Source: Aedoeadaptatus coxii
Lineage (GTDB): Bacteria > Bacillota > Clostridia > Tissierellales > Peptoniphilaceae
Direction of reading: 5' to 3'
Length of the DNA: 64,000 bases
Assembly: GCF_001553115.1 (NCBI RefSeq)
Contig: NZ_KQ960181.1
Location: 148,237 to 212,236, forward strand
Shown: piece by piece, positions 18,776 to 27,531 of the stretch
How the letters are laid out: each line of letters begins with the position of its first letter
Numbering within the stretch: the first letter of the stretch is position 1
Notes under the pieces: model-generated
What the model was told of the DNA's origin: nothing
Databases searched by the model: none
Seen by the model: the letters and a program-made list of their open reading frames with translations, nothing else
Program-made: the position numbers and the translations under genes

Positions 18776-19699
18776 TTATTTATATTGCACGATGCGTTCC
18801 GCCACGGCCATGGCGGCAATGCATCCGTCGCCGCATGCGGTAATGACTTGTCTGAAGTTTTTGTCCACGATGTCGCCGGCGGCGTAGATGCCGTCGGTTG
18901 CCGTCATGCAGTTTTCGTCCACGGGTACGTAGCCTCGTTTTAATTCCACCAGGGGCGCGAGGACGTCGGTTTGAGGTTGTTGCCCGACGTAAATAAAGAT
19001 TCCCAGGGGCTTATCGGTTTTTTCCACGGTGGTGGTTTCTCCGGTTTCGTTGTTGTAAAGGACCAGGCCCTCTACCATTTTATCTCCTTTGATTTCTTTT
19101 AGCTCCGTGTGCCAATGGATGACGATGTTGGCGTTATTCTTTGCCGCTTCGGCGATAAAGCTTTCCGCCCGGAGTTCCCCTCTTCTGTGCACGATATGGA
19201 CTTTCGCGCCGAGGTTGGCGAGGTAAAGTGCTTCTTCCACGGCGCTGTTGCCGCCGCCGATAACGTAGACTTCGCCGTTGCCGTAGAAGGCGCCGTCGCA
19301 GGTGGCGCAGTAGCTGACGCCGCGGGAGACGAATTCCGCTTCGCCGGGCACGCCCAGTTGATTGGGTTTGGAGCCTGTGGCGACGATAAGGTATTTGGCG
19401 CGGTATTCTTCTTTTGATGTGGCGACGATTTTCTCGTTCCCCGCCACGCTGATTTTTTCAACTCGTTCTTTTTTGATTTCGGCGCCGAAGGTGGTGGCTT
19501 GTTTTTTCATGCGCATGCCGATGGCCATGCCCGTGTCCCCTTCCAATACGCCGGGGTAGTTTTCCACGCTTAGCGTTTGTGCCATTTGCCCTCCTTCGAG
19601 TTGGGGCTCGAGGATGAGGGTGGAAAGGTGGGCGCGGCTCGTGTAAATGGCGGCAGTAAGCCCCGCCGGCCCGCCGCCGATAATGATCACGTCGTACAT
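18776..19699 (-). CDS. trxB: Thioredoxin reductase
   Basis: A 307-aa NADPH- and FAD-dependent reductase that keeps thioredoxin reduced in the cytosol. The FAD-binding GGGPAG is at residues 8-13, the redox-active CATC at 131-134, the NADPH-binding GGGNSAVEEA near 148-157 with HRR shortly after, and the C-terminal FAD motif is DGIYAAGDI. The ATG at 19699 is chosen because it starts the family motif (MYDVIIIGGGPAG) and has GAGGT at SD distance; the in-frame extension upstream lies inside fni. It starts two bases after the fni stop codon, so the two genes are probably co-transcribed and coupled. Length is normal for the family. Confidence 0.95.
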   Translation of the reverse strand: MYDVIIIGGGPAGLTAAIYTSRAHLSTLILEPQLEGGQMAQTLSVENYPGVLEGDTGMAIGMRMKKQATTFGAEIKKERVEKISVAGNEKIVATSKEEYRAKYLIVATGSKPNQLGVPGEAEFVSRGVSYCATCDGAFYGNGEVYVIGGGNSAVEEALYLANLGAKVHIVHRRGELRAESFIAEAAKNNANIVIHWHTELKEIKGDKMVEGLVLYNNETGETTTVEKTDKPLGIFIYVGQQPQTDVLAPLVELKRGYVPVDENCMTATDGIYAAGDIVDKNFRQVITACGDGCIAAMAVAERIVQYK

Positions 19700-19701
19700 A
19701 G

Positions 19702-20718
19702 TTACCTCAACAATTCTAATAATCTTCCGGTAGCGCGCCACCGGATGTGTTTTAAGCTTTGAATGTCTTTCGATCCCAAAAGGACCATGATGATTTTAGA
19801 TTTATAAATGAGTTCGCTGACGTATTCTTCGGCGTAATCTACGCCGCCGTGAAGGACGTATTTCAGGATTTCGCCGCTCATGGCGCACATGTCCGCGCCG
19901 ATGACCAGGCTTTTGACGAGATCGAGGGAGGTTTTTATGCCCCCGGATGCGATAATGTTCAGATCTTTTTTCTCGAGGGCGACGGCGCGCGATAAGGCGT
20001 AGGCCGTGGGAAGCCCCCAATCGTAAAGATCGCTCATGTCGCGGCGTAAGGAGCGGAGGTTTTCCACTTCGAAGAAGTTGGTGCCGCCGAAGCCCGATAT
20101 GTCTACGTAGCGTATGCCGGCGTCGTATAGTGTTTCCACGACGTCGGCGTCCATGCCGAAGCCTACTTCTTTTACGATGACAGGCACATTCAGGGCGTCT
20201 TTTGCCGCTACGATGCGCTCTTTTATGCCTCTGAAATCCCGATCGCCTTCATCCATGGCCAGTTCTTGCGCAGGATTTAAATGGATTTGCAATCCGTCGG
20301 CGCCGATAATGTCTACGGCGCGCTTGGCTCCTTCCGGGCTCAGGTTGCCGTTCATGTTGCCGATGACGATGCCATCCTCGCCCATTATGTCGCGGACGAT
20401 GCGAAAGCTTTCGATGGCTTCTTCATCTTCCATGGCGATGGTTTCGCTGCCGACGGCCATGGGAATGCCAAGCCGCTTGGCCAGTTCCGCCAAATCGGCA
20501 TTAATGGCTTCGGCGAAATCGGTGCCGCCGGTAATGGCGTTAATCATAAGGGGAAAGGCGATTTCTTTGCCGAGGAAGGTCGTGGTGGTGTCGATGTCTT
20601 CGAGCGCCAGTTCCGGCAAGGAGTTATGGGGCAAAAACACGTCTTCAAAGAGTGTGCTGCCTCTGTGTTCCGTCTTTAAATAGTTTTCTACATGTTCTCT
20701 TTTTCTATATTGTCTCAC
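19702..20718 (-). CDS. fni: Type-2 isopentenyl-diphosphate delta-isomerase (FMN-dependent)
   Basis: About 338 aa. It interconverts isopentenyl and dimethylallyl diphosphate for isoprenoid and undecaprenyl-lipid synthesis, using FMN and NADPH. Family signs are RKREHVENYL at the N-terminus, NAITGGT, MAVGSE, QIHLNPAQE, a VIVKEVGFGM segment, DISGFGGTNF and ASGGIKTS (phosphate/FMN binding). I choose the GTG at 20718 (VRQYRKREH) because it matches the usual family start. The longer in-frame version would begin inside the terminator of the preceding ATPase gene. The SD in front of this GTG is weak, so the start is less certain than the function. It is followed at once by trxB. Confidence 0.9.
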   Translation of the reverse strand: MRQYRKREHVENYLKTEHRGSTLFEDVFLPHNSLPELALEDIDTTTTFLGKEIAFPLMINAITGGTDFAEAINADLAELAKRLGIPMAVGSETIAMEDEEAIESFRIVRDIMGEDGIVIGNMNGNLSPEGAKRAVDIIGADGLQIHLNPAQELAMDEGDRDFRGIKERIVAAKDALNVPVIVKEVGFGMDADVVETLYDAGIRYVDISGFGGTNFFEVENLRSLRRDMSDLYDWGLPTAYALSRAVALEKKDLNIIASGGIKTSLDLVKSLVIGADMCAMSGEILKYVLHGGVDYAEEYVSELIYKSKIIMVLLGSKDIQSLKHIRWRATGRLLELLR

Positions 20719-20788
20719 TTGTATCCCAGCCTTTTCTTTAATGATTTCATCATACCATTTATGGCCTTTGGGCTCAATTGTTGTAAGC

Positions 20789-20811
20789 AAAAACACCGCC
20801 CGAAGGCGGTG
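20789..20811 (-). terminator. Rho-independent terminator after the P-type ATPase gene
   Basis: CACCGCC, loop TTCG on the minus strand, GGCGGTG, then TTTTT. It lies just past the stop codon at 20816. Confidence 0.85.
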
Positions 20812-20815
20812 CATT

Positions 20816-23521
20816 TTATCTGGTGGATTGGCTGCCGAAGCGCAGGGCTTTTTGGATTTCGCCGATGACTAAAGGTATCAGGGCGGAAATTAATACGATG
20901 GCCCAATCCATGAAATTGAGATCGGTCATGTGGAACATTGTTTCCAGCGCCGGCACGTACAATACGACGAGGACTAGAGATAGGGATAGGAGCACTGCCT
21001 GATTCAGGCGTTTGTTGGTGAAGAATCCCATTTTGAGCAGTGTGTCGTCGATGCTTCTCGAGGAGAAGGAGCGGAATAATTCGCTAAAGACTAATGTGGA
21101 GAATGCCATGGTTCTGGAATAAATGAGGCCGTCGCCTGTGGTGCCGTGTGTTGTCAGCGCGTAGTAGTATACGCCCATGGTGGCCGCCGTAATGGCGATG
21201 GATTGAATGATGAGGGTAATGGTGACGCTTTTGTCGAGGATCGGTTCTTTCGGATCTCTCGGCGGTTCGTGCATGGTTTCTGCTTCCCCTTTTTCCACGC
21301 CGAGGGCGAGGGCGGGGAAGGAATCGGTGACGAGATTGAGCCACAAAAGTTGTATAGGTAGGAAGGGCGTGGGCAGATTCAATAGAATGGAAAGGAAGAC
21401 CACAAGCACTTCCCCGATGTTACAGCTCAATAGGAAGGTGACGAATTTTTTAATGTTCGCATAGATGATGCGGCCTTCTTCTACGGCGTGGACGATGGTG
21501 GCGAAGTTGTCGTCGGTTAAGATGACGTCGGCGGTATTTTTCGCTACGTCGGTGCCAGTAATGCCCATGGCAATGCCGATGTCCGCTTTTTTAATGGCGG
21601 GGGCGTCATTGACGCCGTCGCCTGTCATGGCAGTGATTTCGCCGTTTTCTTTCAGTGCCGTTACGATTTGCACTTTATTTTGAGGGGATACGCGGGCAAA
21701 GACGCGGGTAGTCTTGACGATTTCGCGAATTTCTTCAGGGCTTTTGCCGTTTAGCTCTTCGCCCATCATGGCGTGGTCGCCTTCTCGTAAAATGCCGAGC
21801 TCTTCGGCGATGGCTTTCGCCGTTAAGAGGTAATCTCCCGTAATCATAACGGGAACGATGCCGGCGGAGCGGCATTCTTTAATGGCGGCTTTTACTTCCG
21901 GGCGGGCAGGGTCGATCATGCCCGTCAGCCCTACGAATACCATGTCTTTTTCGATTGTTTCGGAGGTAATCTCCGAGGGCAGGGTGTCGTAATTTCTATA
22001 AGCATACGCCAAGACGCGAAGGGCGTTTTTGGCGAAGCTGTTGTTTTGCTCGGAAATTTCCTTTCGATCTTTTTCCGTAAGTTCGACGACTTCCCCATCC
22101 TTTAAGAAGTATTTGCAGCGGCTTAAAACCACGTCCGGCGCGCCTTTTGTAAAGGACGAGGTTTTATCTTCAAAGTAGTTTTGGTGGAAGGTGGACATCA
22201 TTTTCCGTTCGGAATCGAAGGGAATTTCGTCTACTCTCGGGTATTCTTCTTCGAGTTTTTTCTCGTCGATGCCTTGTTTTCCGGAGAAGGTAATGAGCGC
22301 CCCTTCCGTCGGATCGCCGATAATGCCGTAGGCGCCGTTTTCTTCTTTTAAATCGGCGTCGTTGGTTAAGGTGGCGATGGTGCTAAGTGTCTTCAATCCG
22401 TGAATGTCGTCGAAGGTAACGGGTTTGCCTTCAAAGGTAATGTCTCCTTTGGGCGCGTAGCCTGTGCCGGAGACGTCGAGGATTTTCCCGTCGACGTAGA
22501 CGTGGGTGACGGTCATTTCGTTTTGCGTAAGGGTGCCCGTTTTATCGGAGCAGATGTAGGTGGTCGTCCCCAAGGTTTCCACGGCGAGGAGTCTTTTGAC
22601 GATGGCGTGGCGTTTCGCCATATTGCCCATGCCCATGGAAAGGACGATGGTGACGATGGCGGGAAGGCCTTCGGGTATGGCGGCGACCGCCAAAGAGACC
22701 GAGGTCATAAACATATTGAGGGTGTCGTGGCCGTAGATTTTACCTACGATGAAGACTACGGCGCAGACGGCGACGACTAATATGCCCAGTGTCTTGGAAA
22801 GTCCCGCCAGTTTTCGTTGAAGGGGGGTTTGCTCGTCTTCCATGGTGGAAAGAGAGGTGGCGATTTTGCCGATTTCCGTGTCTTCCCCTGTGGCGGTGAC
22901 GATGCCTCTGCCCCGTCCGTAGGTGACGATAGAGGCGGAATAGGCGACGTTCAGGCGGTCGCCGATGCCTACTTCTTCTTCCAATTTTTCTTCTGCGTGT
23001 TTTTCAACGGCGACGGATTCTCCCGTTAAGGAGGATTCGTCAATTTTTAAATTGGTGCTTTCCAACAAGCGCAGATCCGCCGGCACGATGTCGCCGGTTT
23101 CCAGCAAGACGATGTCGCCGGGCACCACGTGGGCGGAGTTAATTTCTTTGGACACGCCGCCGCGAATAACTTTTACCGTAGGCGAACTCATTTTTTTAAG
23201 AGCGGCAATGGCTTCTTCCGCTTTGCCCTCTTGGAATATACTTAACAGCGCGTTGACGATGACGATGACGAGGATGATGACGGAATCTACCGCTTCCCCC
23301 ACCATGCCGGAAATAACGGCGGCGATGAGTAAAATAATGATCATGGGATCTAAAAATTGCTCCGCCAGTTTTTTCGCCAGTGGCTTTTTCTCTTCTTCCT
23401 GTAATTCGTTTGTCCCGTGTTCCGATAAGCGGCGCTCAGCTTCTTCTTGGGAAAGCCCTTTGCGGTTGTCGCTTTCCAATTTGGCGACCGCTTCGTCCGG
23501 GGTCATTTGATACCAATCCAT
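20816..23521 (-). CDS. P-type cation ATPase, Ca2+/Mn2+ exporter type
   Basis: A 901-aa P2A-like ATPase of the PacL/LMCA1 kind that pumps divalent cations out of the cytosol. It has an N-terminal cation-ATPase domain, LTGES in the actuator domain (near 165-169), the ion-binding segment AIPEGLPAIVTI (near 281-292), the phosphorylation site DKTGTLTQN (Asp near 326), TGDGVNDAPA in the hinge, and C-terminal membrane helices. SD AAGGAGGAA precedes the ATG. The upstream yybP-ykoY riboswitch with a terminator is the key context: this RNA senses Mn2+, and in streptococci and lactococci it controls Mn2+-exporting P-type ATPases (MgaA, YoaB). Mn2+ export is therefore the likeliest main role, with Ca2+ transport possible from the protein alone. 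A single-gene unit with its own promoter and terminator. Confidence 0.92.
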   Translation of the reverse strand: MDWYQMTPDEAVAKLESDNRKGLSQEEAERRLSEHGTNELQEEEKKPLAKKLAEQFLDPMIIILLIAAVISGMVGEAVDSVIILVIVIVNALLSIFQEGKAEEAIAALKKMSSPTVKVIRGGVSKEINSAHVVPGDIVLLETGDIVPADLRLLESTNLKIDESSLTGESVAVEKHAEEKLEEEVGIGDRLNVAYSASIVTYGRGRGIVTATGEDTEIGKIATSLSTMEDEQTPLQRKLAGLSKTLGILVVAVCAVVFIVGKIYGHDTLNMFMTSVSLAVAAIPEGLPAIVTIVLSMGMGNMAKRHAIVKRLLAVETLGTTTYICSDKTGTLTQNEMTVTHVYVDGKILDVSGTGYAPKGDITFEGKPVTFDDIHGLKTLSTIATLTNDADLKEENGAYGIIGDPTEGALITFSGKQGIDEKKLEEEYPRVDEIPFDSERKMMSTFHQNYFEDKTSSFTKGAPDVVLSRCKYFLKDGEVVELTEKDRKEISEQNNSFAKNALRVLAYAYRNYDTLPSEITSETIEKDMVFVGLTGMIDPARPEVKAAIKECRSAGIVPVMITGDYLLTAKAIAEELGILREGDHAMMGEELNGKSPEEIREIVKTTRVFARVSPQNKVQIVTALKENGEITAMTGDGVNDAPAIKKADIGIAMGITGTDVAKNTADVILTDDNFATIVHAVEEGRIIYANIKKFVTFLLSCNIGEVLVVFLSILLNLPTPFLPIQLLWLNLVTDSFPALALGVEKGEAETMHEPPRDPKEPILDKSVTITLIIQSIAITAATMGVYYYALTTHGTTGDGLIYSRTMAFSTLVFSELFRSFSSRSIDDTLLKMGFFTNKRLNQAVLLSLSLVLVVLYVPALETMFHMTDLNFMDWAIVLISALIPLVIGEIQKALRFGSQSTR

Positions 23522-23532
23522 AATTCCTCCTT

Positions 23533-23567
23533 AAAAAAAGAGACTCTTGTCCTTAGGACAAAAGTCT
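23533..23567 (-). terminator. Riboswitch-controlled intrinsic terminator before the P-type ATPase gene
   Basis: On the minus strand AGACTTTTGTCC, loop TAA, GGACAAGAGTCT (12 bp with one G-U), then seven T. Its 5' arm contains CTTTTGT, which is also the 3' strand of the aptamer P1 helix, so aptamer folding and termination exclude each other. Confidence 0.9.
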
Positions 23568-23641
23568 CACAGCCTGTTTAGGATCCTTGGCCGGGCTTCA
23601 CGCCGGATTGACGACCAAGAATAATTGTTACTCCCCTTTGT
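23558..23641 (-). promoter_or_regulatory. yybP-ykoY manganese riboswitch aptamer
   Basis: The minus strand reads AAAGGGGAGTAAC, later GGTCGTCAATCCGG, AGCCCGGCC, and GTGAGACTTTTG. These are the conserved parts of the yybP-ykoY family: the GGGGAGUA loop, the CGUCA loop and the 3' GAGAC plus CUUU strand. P1 can form between ACAAAGG (23641-23635) and CTTTTGT (23564-23558). Because P1 uses the terminator's 5' arm, Mn2+ binding should prevent termination, giving an ON switch for cation export. The family and ligand are established; the mechanism here is read from the pairing. Confidence 0.88.
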
Positions 23642-23651
23642 TTCGATAGAT

Positions 23652-23681
23652 AGTATATCAAAGATTTTGTGCCTGCGTCAA
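23652..23681 (-). promoter_or_regulatory. SigA-type promoter of the riboswitch/ATPase transcript
   Basis: -35 TTGACG (23681-23676), 18-base spacer, -10 TATACT (23657-23652). The -35 lies four bases past the stop codon of the phosphoesterase gene. No terminator separates the two, so read-through into the riboswitch is also possible. Confidence 0.75.
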
Positions 23682-23684
23682 ATC

Positions 23685-24626
23685 TCAGCAGCAAGTTCTC
23701 TTATCGTTGTAGCCTTTGTCGATGTCGATGGCTTTTTCTTCCACCGCTGTGCCGCCTACGATGCGGTTGCGGTAGGAAATGCTCGCAGGGGATCCTTCGG
23801 GCCAGCATCGATCGAAGTGTTCGACGAATTTATCTATGGGAAAATCCACTTTTACAAGTTCCACGTAAACGTCTTTTACCTGCTTCGTCGCCACGGCTTT
23901 CGGATGAGGTGTCTTGGCGATGCGGGTGATAAGGCCGTAGGTCTTCCCCTGCACATTGGCCATGCCGGCGGAGCCGTTGTTGCTGACGACGCGGTTTTCG
24001 ATGGCGGTGATGGCAGGCAGACAGGTGTGGGTGGTGGCGAGTACGTCGACGCGGTTTTCTTTTAACCAAGCGGCCAGTTCGTTTCGGCGCTCTTTTTTTT
24101 GCAGGGCATCTCTTGCGCAATCCCAGCCGGACATGCTCTTTTCGTCGCCGTGGGTAATGGCGATGGTAAGACCTAAGGCGGAAATGGCCATGGCTTTTTC
24201 TCTCGTCGCCAATTCCTCGAGGATCGCCTTTCCCCTCAGGTTTTTCTTCATGGTGGAGTGAATCACGTTGGAGCGGGCCACCGTGCCTTCGTCTACATCG
24301 GGAGGATAATTGCAGCCGCAGTCGGCTTTATCCGGCGAAGTGGGCAGTTCGTATTCCACATTGCCCAGGAGTTTAATGCCCCTCGTGTTGTTTTCCACCG
24401 CCATAAAATCGTCGTATGCCACGTCAAACCAATGCATGTCGCCGTTAAAGATCATAAGGGGCGCGCTTTTTTCCTCTTCCGCCATTTGATTGAATGTTTC
24501 CACGGAAAAGAGATTGCCGTAAAGGCCGCCGATAACGTATAGTATATCTTCCTCTACCGTCTTCGGATGTTTCGCCCAATCCTTCGGGAGGAAGTATTCG
24601 ATAGAGCAACTAGTTTTCGCAGCCAT
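23685..24626 (-). CDS. Metallophosphoesterase-like protein with degenerate metal-binding motifs
   Basis: A 313-aa soluble protein with the motif order of calcineurin-like phosphoesterases of the YfcE/MJ0936 kind. The first motif reads GGLYGN where DxHGN is expected, then FNGDMHWFD, GNVEYE where GNHE is expected, an ITHGDE motif, TTHTCLP in place of GHTH, and NNGSAGMAN matching the family's NPGSxG. Two to three usual metal ligands are therefore changed, and catalysis by the normal two-metal mechanism is doubtful. Extra cysteines occur (DCGCNYPP and a terminal RTCC). The start overlaps the end of the symporter gene by 17 bases, implying translational coupling and a linked role. Substrate and partner cannot be named. 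Confidence 0.65.
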   Translation of the reverse strand: MAAKTSCSIEYFLPKDWAKHPKTVEEDILYVIGGLYGNLFSVETFNQMAEEEKSAPLMIFNGDMHWFDVAYDDFMAVENNTRGIKLLGNVEYELPTSPDKADCGCNYPPDVDEGTVARSNVIHSTMKKNLRGKAILEELATREKAMAISALGLTIAITHGDEKSMSGWDCARDALQKKERRNELAAWLKENRVDVLATTHTCLPAITAIENRVVSNNGSAGMANVQGKTYGLITRIAKTPHPKAVATKQVKDVYVELVKVDFPIDKFVEHFDRCWPEGSPASISYRNRIVGGTAVEEKAIDIDKGYNDKRTCC

Positions 24627-26004
24627 AATCGCATGTTCCTTTTCCGAAGAAGCTCGGGATAATATAGCCCAGTGCGCAGAGTACGGTGCCGTATAGGTTG
24701 ACGCCCAGTGTCATGGCGTTTTTGCCCGTGCCGATGGCCCAAGACGCCGGCACGAGATCCATGGCGAGCAAGACGCCGAGGACGATGCCGATCCAGAAGG
24801 CTAAATGGAAGCCGACTTTGGTCGGGCGGACGATGCCGTGTAGTAAGAAAATCGGCGCCAGTCCGACGACCATAGTACCGCTAATGGTGGTGGCCTTTAA
24901 AATATCGGTGCCGACGATCATGGGGAGATTGCCTAAGATGGCGAAGGCGATCATGACCACGATGGCGATAGTACGTGCATGTTTCGGCATTCCCTTTCCG
25001 GCGATTTCCGGAAGGTCTTTTGCCGTCAGTTTGCCTAAACTGGAGAAGGTGGAGTCCAGTGTGGAGCCTGCGGCCGAAATCATAACGACGATCATGGCGA
25101 AGTAACCTGCCACGCCGAGGGTGCGACCCAGTGTTGCAGGCATGTTATTGGTAATCTCCAAGCCGATTAAGCGGGCGTGAATGCCGATAAAGCTGAAGAC
25201 TAATATGGCGAGGAAACCCAGTAAGCCGGAGACGACGAAGGCGCGCAACATGACTTTTTCGTCGGTAATAAAACCTCTGTCCGTTAAGACCGGGTCGTGG
25301 AAGCCGTAGCTGAAGATTTGAATAATGCTTACAAATACCATATCCAGACCCGTATCCATTTTCCACGTGCCTGTGGAAATAAATTCGCCTAAGCCGTGTT
25401 TCGGCAAAATGGCGACGGTGACGAAGACGATGAAGAATATAAAGATCACCGCCTGAATGGAATCGGTAATAATGGAGCTCCGCAAGCCCCCGATCACCGA
25501 ATAGATCAAGGTGATGGCAGTAAATAACAGGGCCGAATAAATAAATGCTTTTGAGCCGGCATCGCCGTAATAGCCGCCGACGACCGATGTGTTCGACCAA
25601 ATTTCGTTGAAGAGACGAATTAAGATGGCGGCGGAAAAGGCCACGGATGCAAATTGTCCGTATTCTTTTGTAAGGAAGCTTACCATTCCCTTGGCGGCGT
25701 AGTGTTTTCTAAGTCGATAGAGTGCATAGCCTGTAATGGGGATGCAGAGCCAATAAATGGCGTAGGATAAGCCGCCGACAAAGCCGTATTCCGCGCCGAG
25801 GTTGGCGGCGTTGGTAACGGATTTCGCAAAAATCCAGCTGATGAAAATACTGAGCATAAGCACAGTAGGCGTCGGCTCGTGGCCTTCGTTGGATTTACCG
25901 TGGAAGAATCCTTCCGTCGTAACATGTTTCGGGGAGAGAATCATCATAATAATGCCGTAGACGATTAGAAATCCCCAAAAGAGATAACCCATTGAATCTG
26001 TCAT
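24610..26004 (-). CDS. Sodium:solute symporter family transporter
   Basis: A 464-aa integral membrane protein of the SSS (SLC5-like) family with about 12-13 hydrophobic helices. Family signs are the N-terminal YLFWGFLIVYGIIM helix, IGGLRSSIITDSIQ (the usual GG-R/T-D-Q region) and SAAGSTLDSTFSSLGKL, equivalent to the conserved Na+-site helix. It takes up an unknown solute with Na+. The C-terminus ends KGTCDYGCEN with two cysteines, which is unusual. SD AAAGGAG precedes the ATG. The next gene (phosphoesterase-like) overlaps its 3' end by 17 bases, so the two form a unit. The substrate cannot be told from sequence. Confidence 0.8.
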   Translation of the reverse strand: MTDSMGYLFWGFLIVYGIIMMILSPKHVTTEGFFHGKSNEGHEPTPTVLMLSIFISWIFAKSVTNAANLGAEYGFVGGLSYAIYWLCIPITGYALYRLRKHYAAKGMVSFLTKEYGQFASVAFSAAILIRLFNEIWSNTSVVGGYYGDAGSKAFIYSALLFTAITLIYSVIGGLRSSIITDSIQAVIFIFFIVFVTVAILPKHGLGEFISTGTWKMDTGLDMVFVSIIQIFSYGFHDPVLTDRGFITDEKVMLRAFVVSGLLGFLAILVFSFIGIHARLIGLEITNNMPATLGRTLGVAGYFAMIVVMISAAGSTLDSTFSSLGKLTAKDLPEIAGKGMPKHARTIAIVVMIAFAILGNLPMIVGTDILKATTISGTMVVGLAPIFLLHGIVRPTKVGFHLAFWIGIVLGVLLAMDLVPASWAIGTGKNAMTLGVNLYGTVLCALGYIIPSFFGKGTCDYGCEN

Positions 26005-26081
26005 AAGAACTCCTTTACCTAAATTTTATTTTTCCGTTATCTATTGTAACATCCACAGAATCTACACAGGGAATGGACTTC

Positions 26082-26087
26082 ATTATA
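26082..26087 (-). promoter_or_regulatory. Candidate -10 for the symporter operon
   Basis: A perfect TATAAT on the minus strand, 78 bases before the symporter start and after the serS terminator. The -35 region is weak (ACAGATT at suitable distance). The rest of the 220-base gap (26005-26185) shows nothing else. Confidence 0.5.
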
Positions 26088-26185
26088 ATTTCCCTCTCTA
26101 AAATAATCTGTATTTGTATTTTCAATAGGCCTTTTCCCTTGTTCAATGGATTTGGCGGCACACTGTTTTAAACAATCTTCCCATT

Positions 26186-26211
26186 AAAAAACGCCATCGT
26201 CGCGATGGCGT
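26186..26211 (-). terminator. Rho-independent terminator after serS
   Basis: Minus-strand ACGCCATCG, loop CGA, CGATGGCGT, then six T: a 9-bp GC-rich stem 15 bases past the serS stop. Confidence 0.9.
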
Positions 26212-26225
26212 CTTGTTGACCTATC

Positions 26226-27518
26226 TTATTTTTTCGGCGCTTCGATTTTTTCTTTAAAGCCCATGTAGGGACGAAGGGCTTCGGGAATGAGAATGGAACC
26301 GTCTTCTTGGTAGTGGTTTTCCAAGAAGGCGATGAGCATTCTCGGCGGCGCTACAACAGTGTTATTGAGGGTATGGGCGAGGTAAAGTTTGCCGTCTTCT
26401 CCGCGTACGCGAATGTTTAAGCGGCGGGCTTGTGCGTCGCCTAAGTTGGAGCAGCTGCCCACTTCAAAGTATTTTTCTTGGCGCGGCGACCAGGCTTCCA
26501 CGTCCACGCTCTTCACCTTCAAATCAGCAAGGTCGCCGGAGCAGCATTCCAATGTGCGCACGGGAATATCCAGGGAGCGGAAGAATTCCACGGTGTTTTG
26601 CCAGAGTTCGTCGTAAAATGCCATGCTGTCTTCGGGCTTACAGATAATGACCATTTCTTGCTTTTCGAATTGGTGAATGCGGTACACGCCTCTCTCTTCG
26701 ATGCCGTGTGCGCCTACTTCTTTTCTAAAGCAGGGGGAATAGCTGGTTAATCTGTGGGGAAGAGTGTTCTCTTCCGTAATGGAATCGATGTATTTCCCGA
26801 TCATGGAGTGTTCGCTGGTGCCGATGAGGTAGAGATCTTCCCCTTCGATTTTATACATCATGTTTTCCATTTCGCTGAAGCTCATAACGCCGCTGACTAC
26901 GTCGCTTCTGATCATGAAGGGTGGAATGTGGTAGATGTAGCCTTTGTCGATCATGAAATCCCGAGCGTAGGAAAGAATGGCGGAGTGAAGACGGGCGATA
27001 TCTCCCATTAAATAGTAGAAGCCGCTGCCCGATGTTTTTCTGGAGCTGTCAAGATCTACGCCGCTTAAGGCTTCCATAATGTCGATATGATAGGGCACTT
27101 CGTAAGGCGGAACGACGGGGTCGCCGTAGCGTTCCACTTCCACGTTTTCGGAATCGTCTTTTCCGATGGGTACGCTGTCGTCCATAATTTGAGGAATGAC
27201 GAGCATGATCTCGCGAATGCGTTCGCTCTTTTTGCCTTCTTCGATTTCCAGCTCTTCGATGCGGTCGTTAATGGCTTTTACTTCCGCTTTTACTTCTTCG
27301 GCTTCGTCTTTTTTGCCATCTTTCATTAAGCCGCCGATGGATTTCGACAGTTGATTTCGTTTGGCGCGAAGTTCGTCGCCTTCCGTTTTGGCTTGGCGAT
27401 TTTCCACGTCCAGTTTTAAGACTTCGTCCACGAGGGCGATTTTTTCGTCTTGGAATTTCTTTTTAATGTTTTCTTTTACAAGTTCCGGGTTTTCCCGAAT
27501 TAAACGAATATCGAGCAT
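26226..27518 (-). CDS. serS: Seryl-tRNA synthetase
   Basis: A 430-aa class II synthetase charging tRNA-Ser. It begins MLDIRLIRENPELVKENIKK, the family start, followed by the long antiparallel coiled-coil arm (about 30-105, Lys/Glu-rich) that grips the variable arm of tRNA-Ser. Then comes the class II core with motif 2 (FRKEVGAHGIEERGVYRIHQ, near 265-285) and motif 3 (NNTVVAPPRMLIAFLE). The ATG at 27518 has GGAGGT at ideal spacing; the in-frame extension to 27551 would run into the T-box terminator and is rejected. Expression is controlled by the T-box leader directly upstream. Confidence 0.96.
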   Translation of the reverse strand: MLDIRLIRENPELVKENIKKKFQDEKIALVDEVLKLDVENRQAKTEGDELRAKRNQLSKSIGGLMKDGKKDEAEEVKAEVKAINDRIEELEIEEGKKSERIREIMLVIPQIMDDSVPIGKDDSENVEVERYGDPVVPPYEVPYHIDIMEALSGVDLDSSRKTSGSGFYYLMGDIARLHSAILSYARDFMIDKGYIYHIPPFMIRSDVVSGVMSFSEMENMMYKIEGEDLYLIGTSEHSMIGKYIDSITEENTLPHRLTSYSPCFRKEVGAHGIEERGVYRIHQFEKQEMVIICKPEDSMAFYDELWQNTVEFFRSLDIPVRTLECCSGDLADLKVKSVDVEAWSPRQEKYFEVGSCSNLGDAQARRLNIRVRGEDGKLYLAHTLNNTVVAPPRMLIAFLENHYQEDGSILIPEALRPYMGFKEKIEAPKK

Positions 27519-27531
27519 GTTTACCTCCAAT

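Noticed and set aside
20719-20814. N-terminal extension of fni
   Set aside because: The extra codons lie in the ATPase gene's terminator hairpin and do not match the family start.
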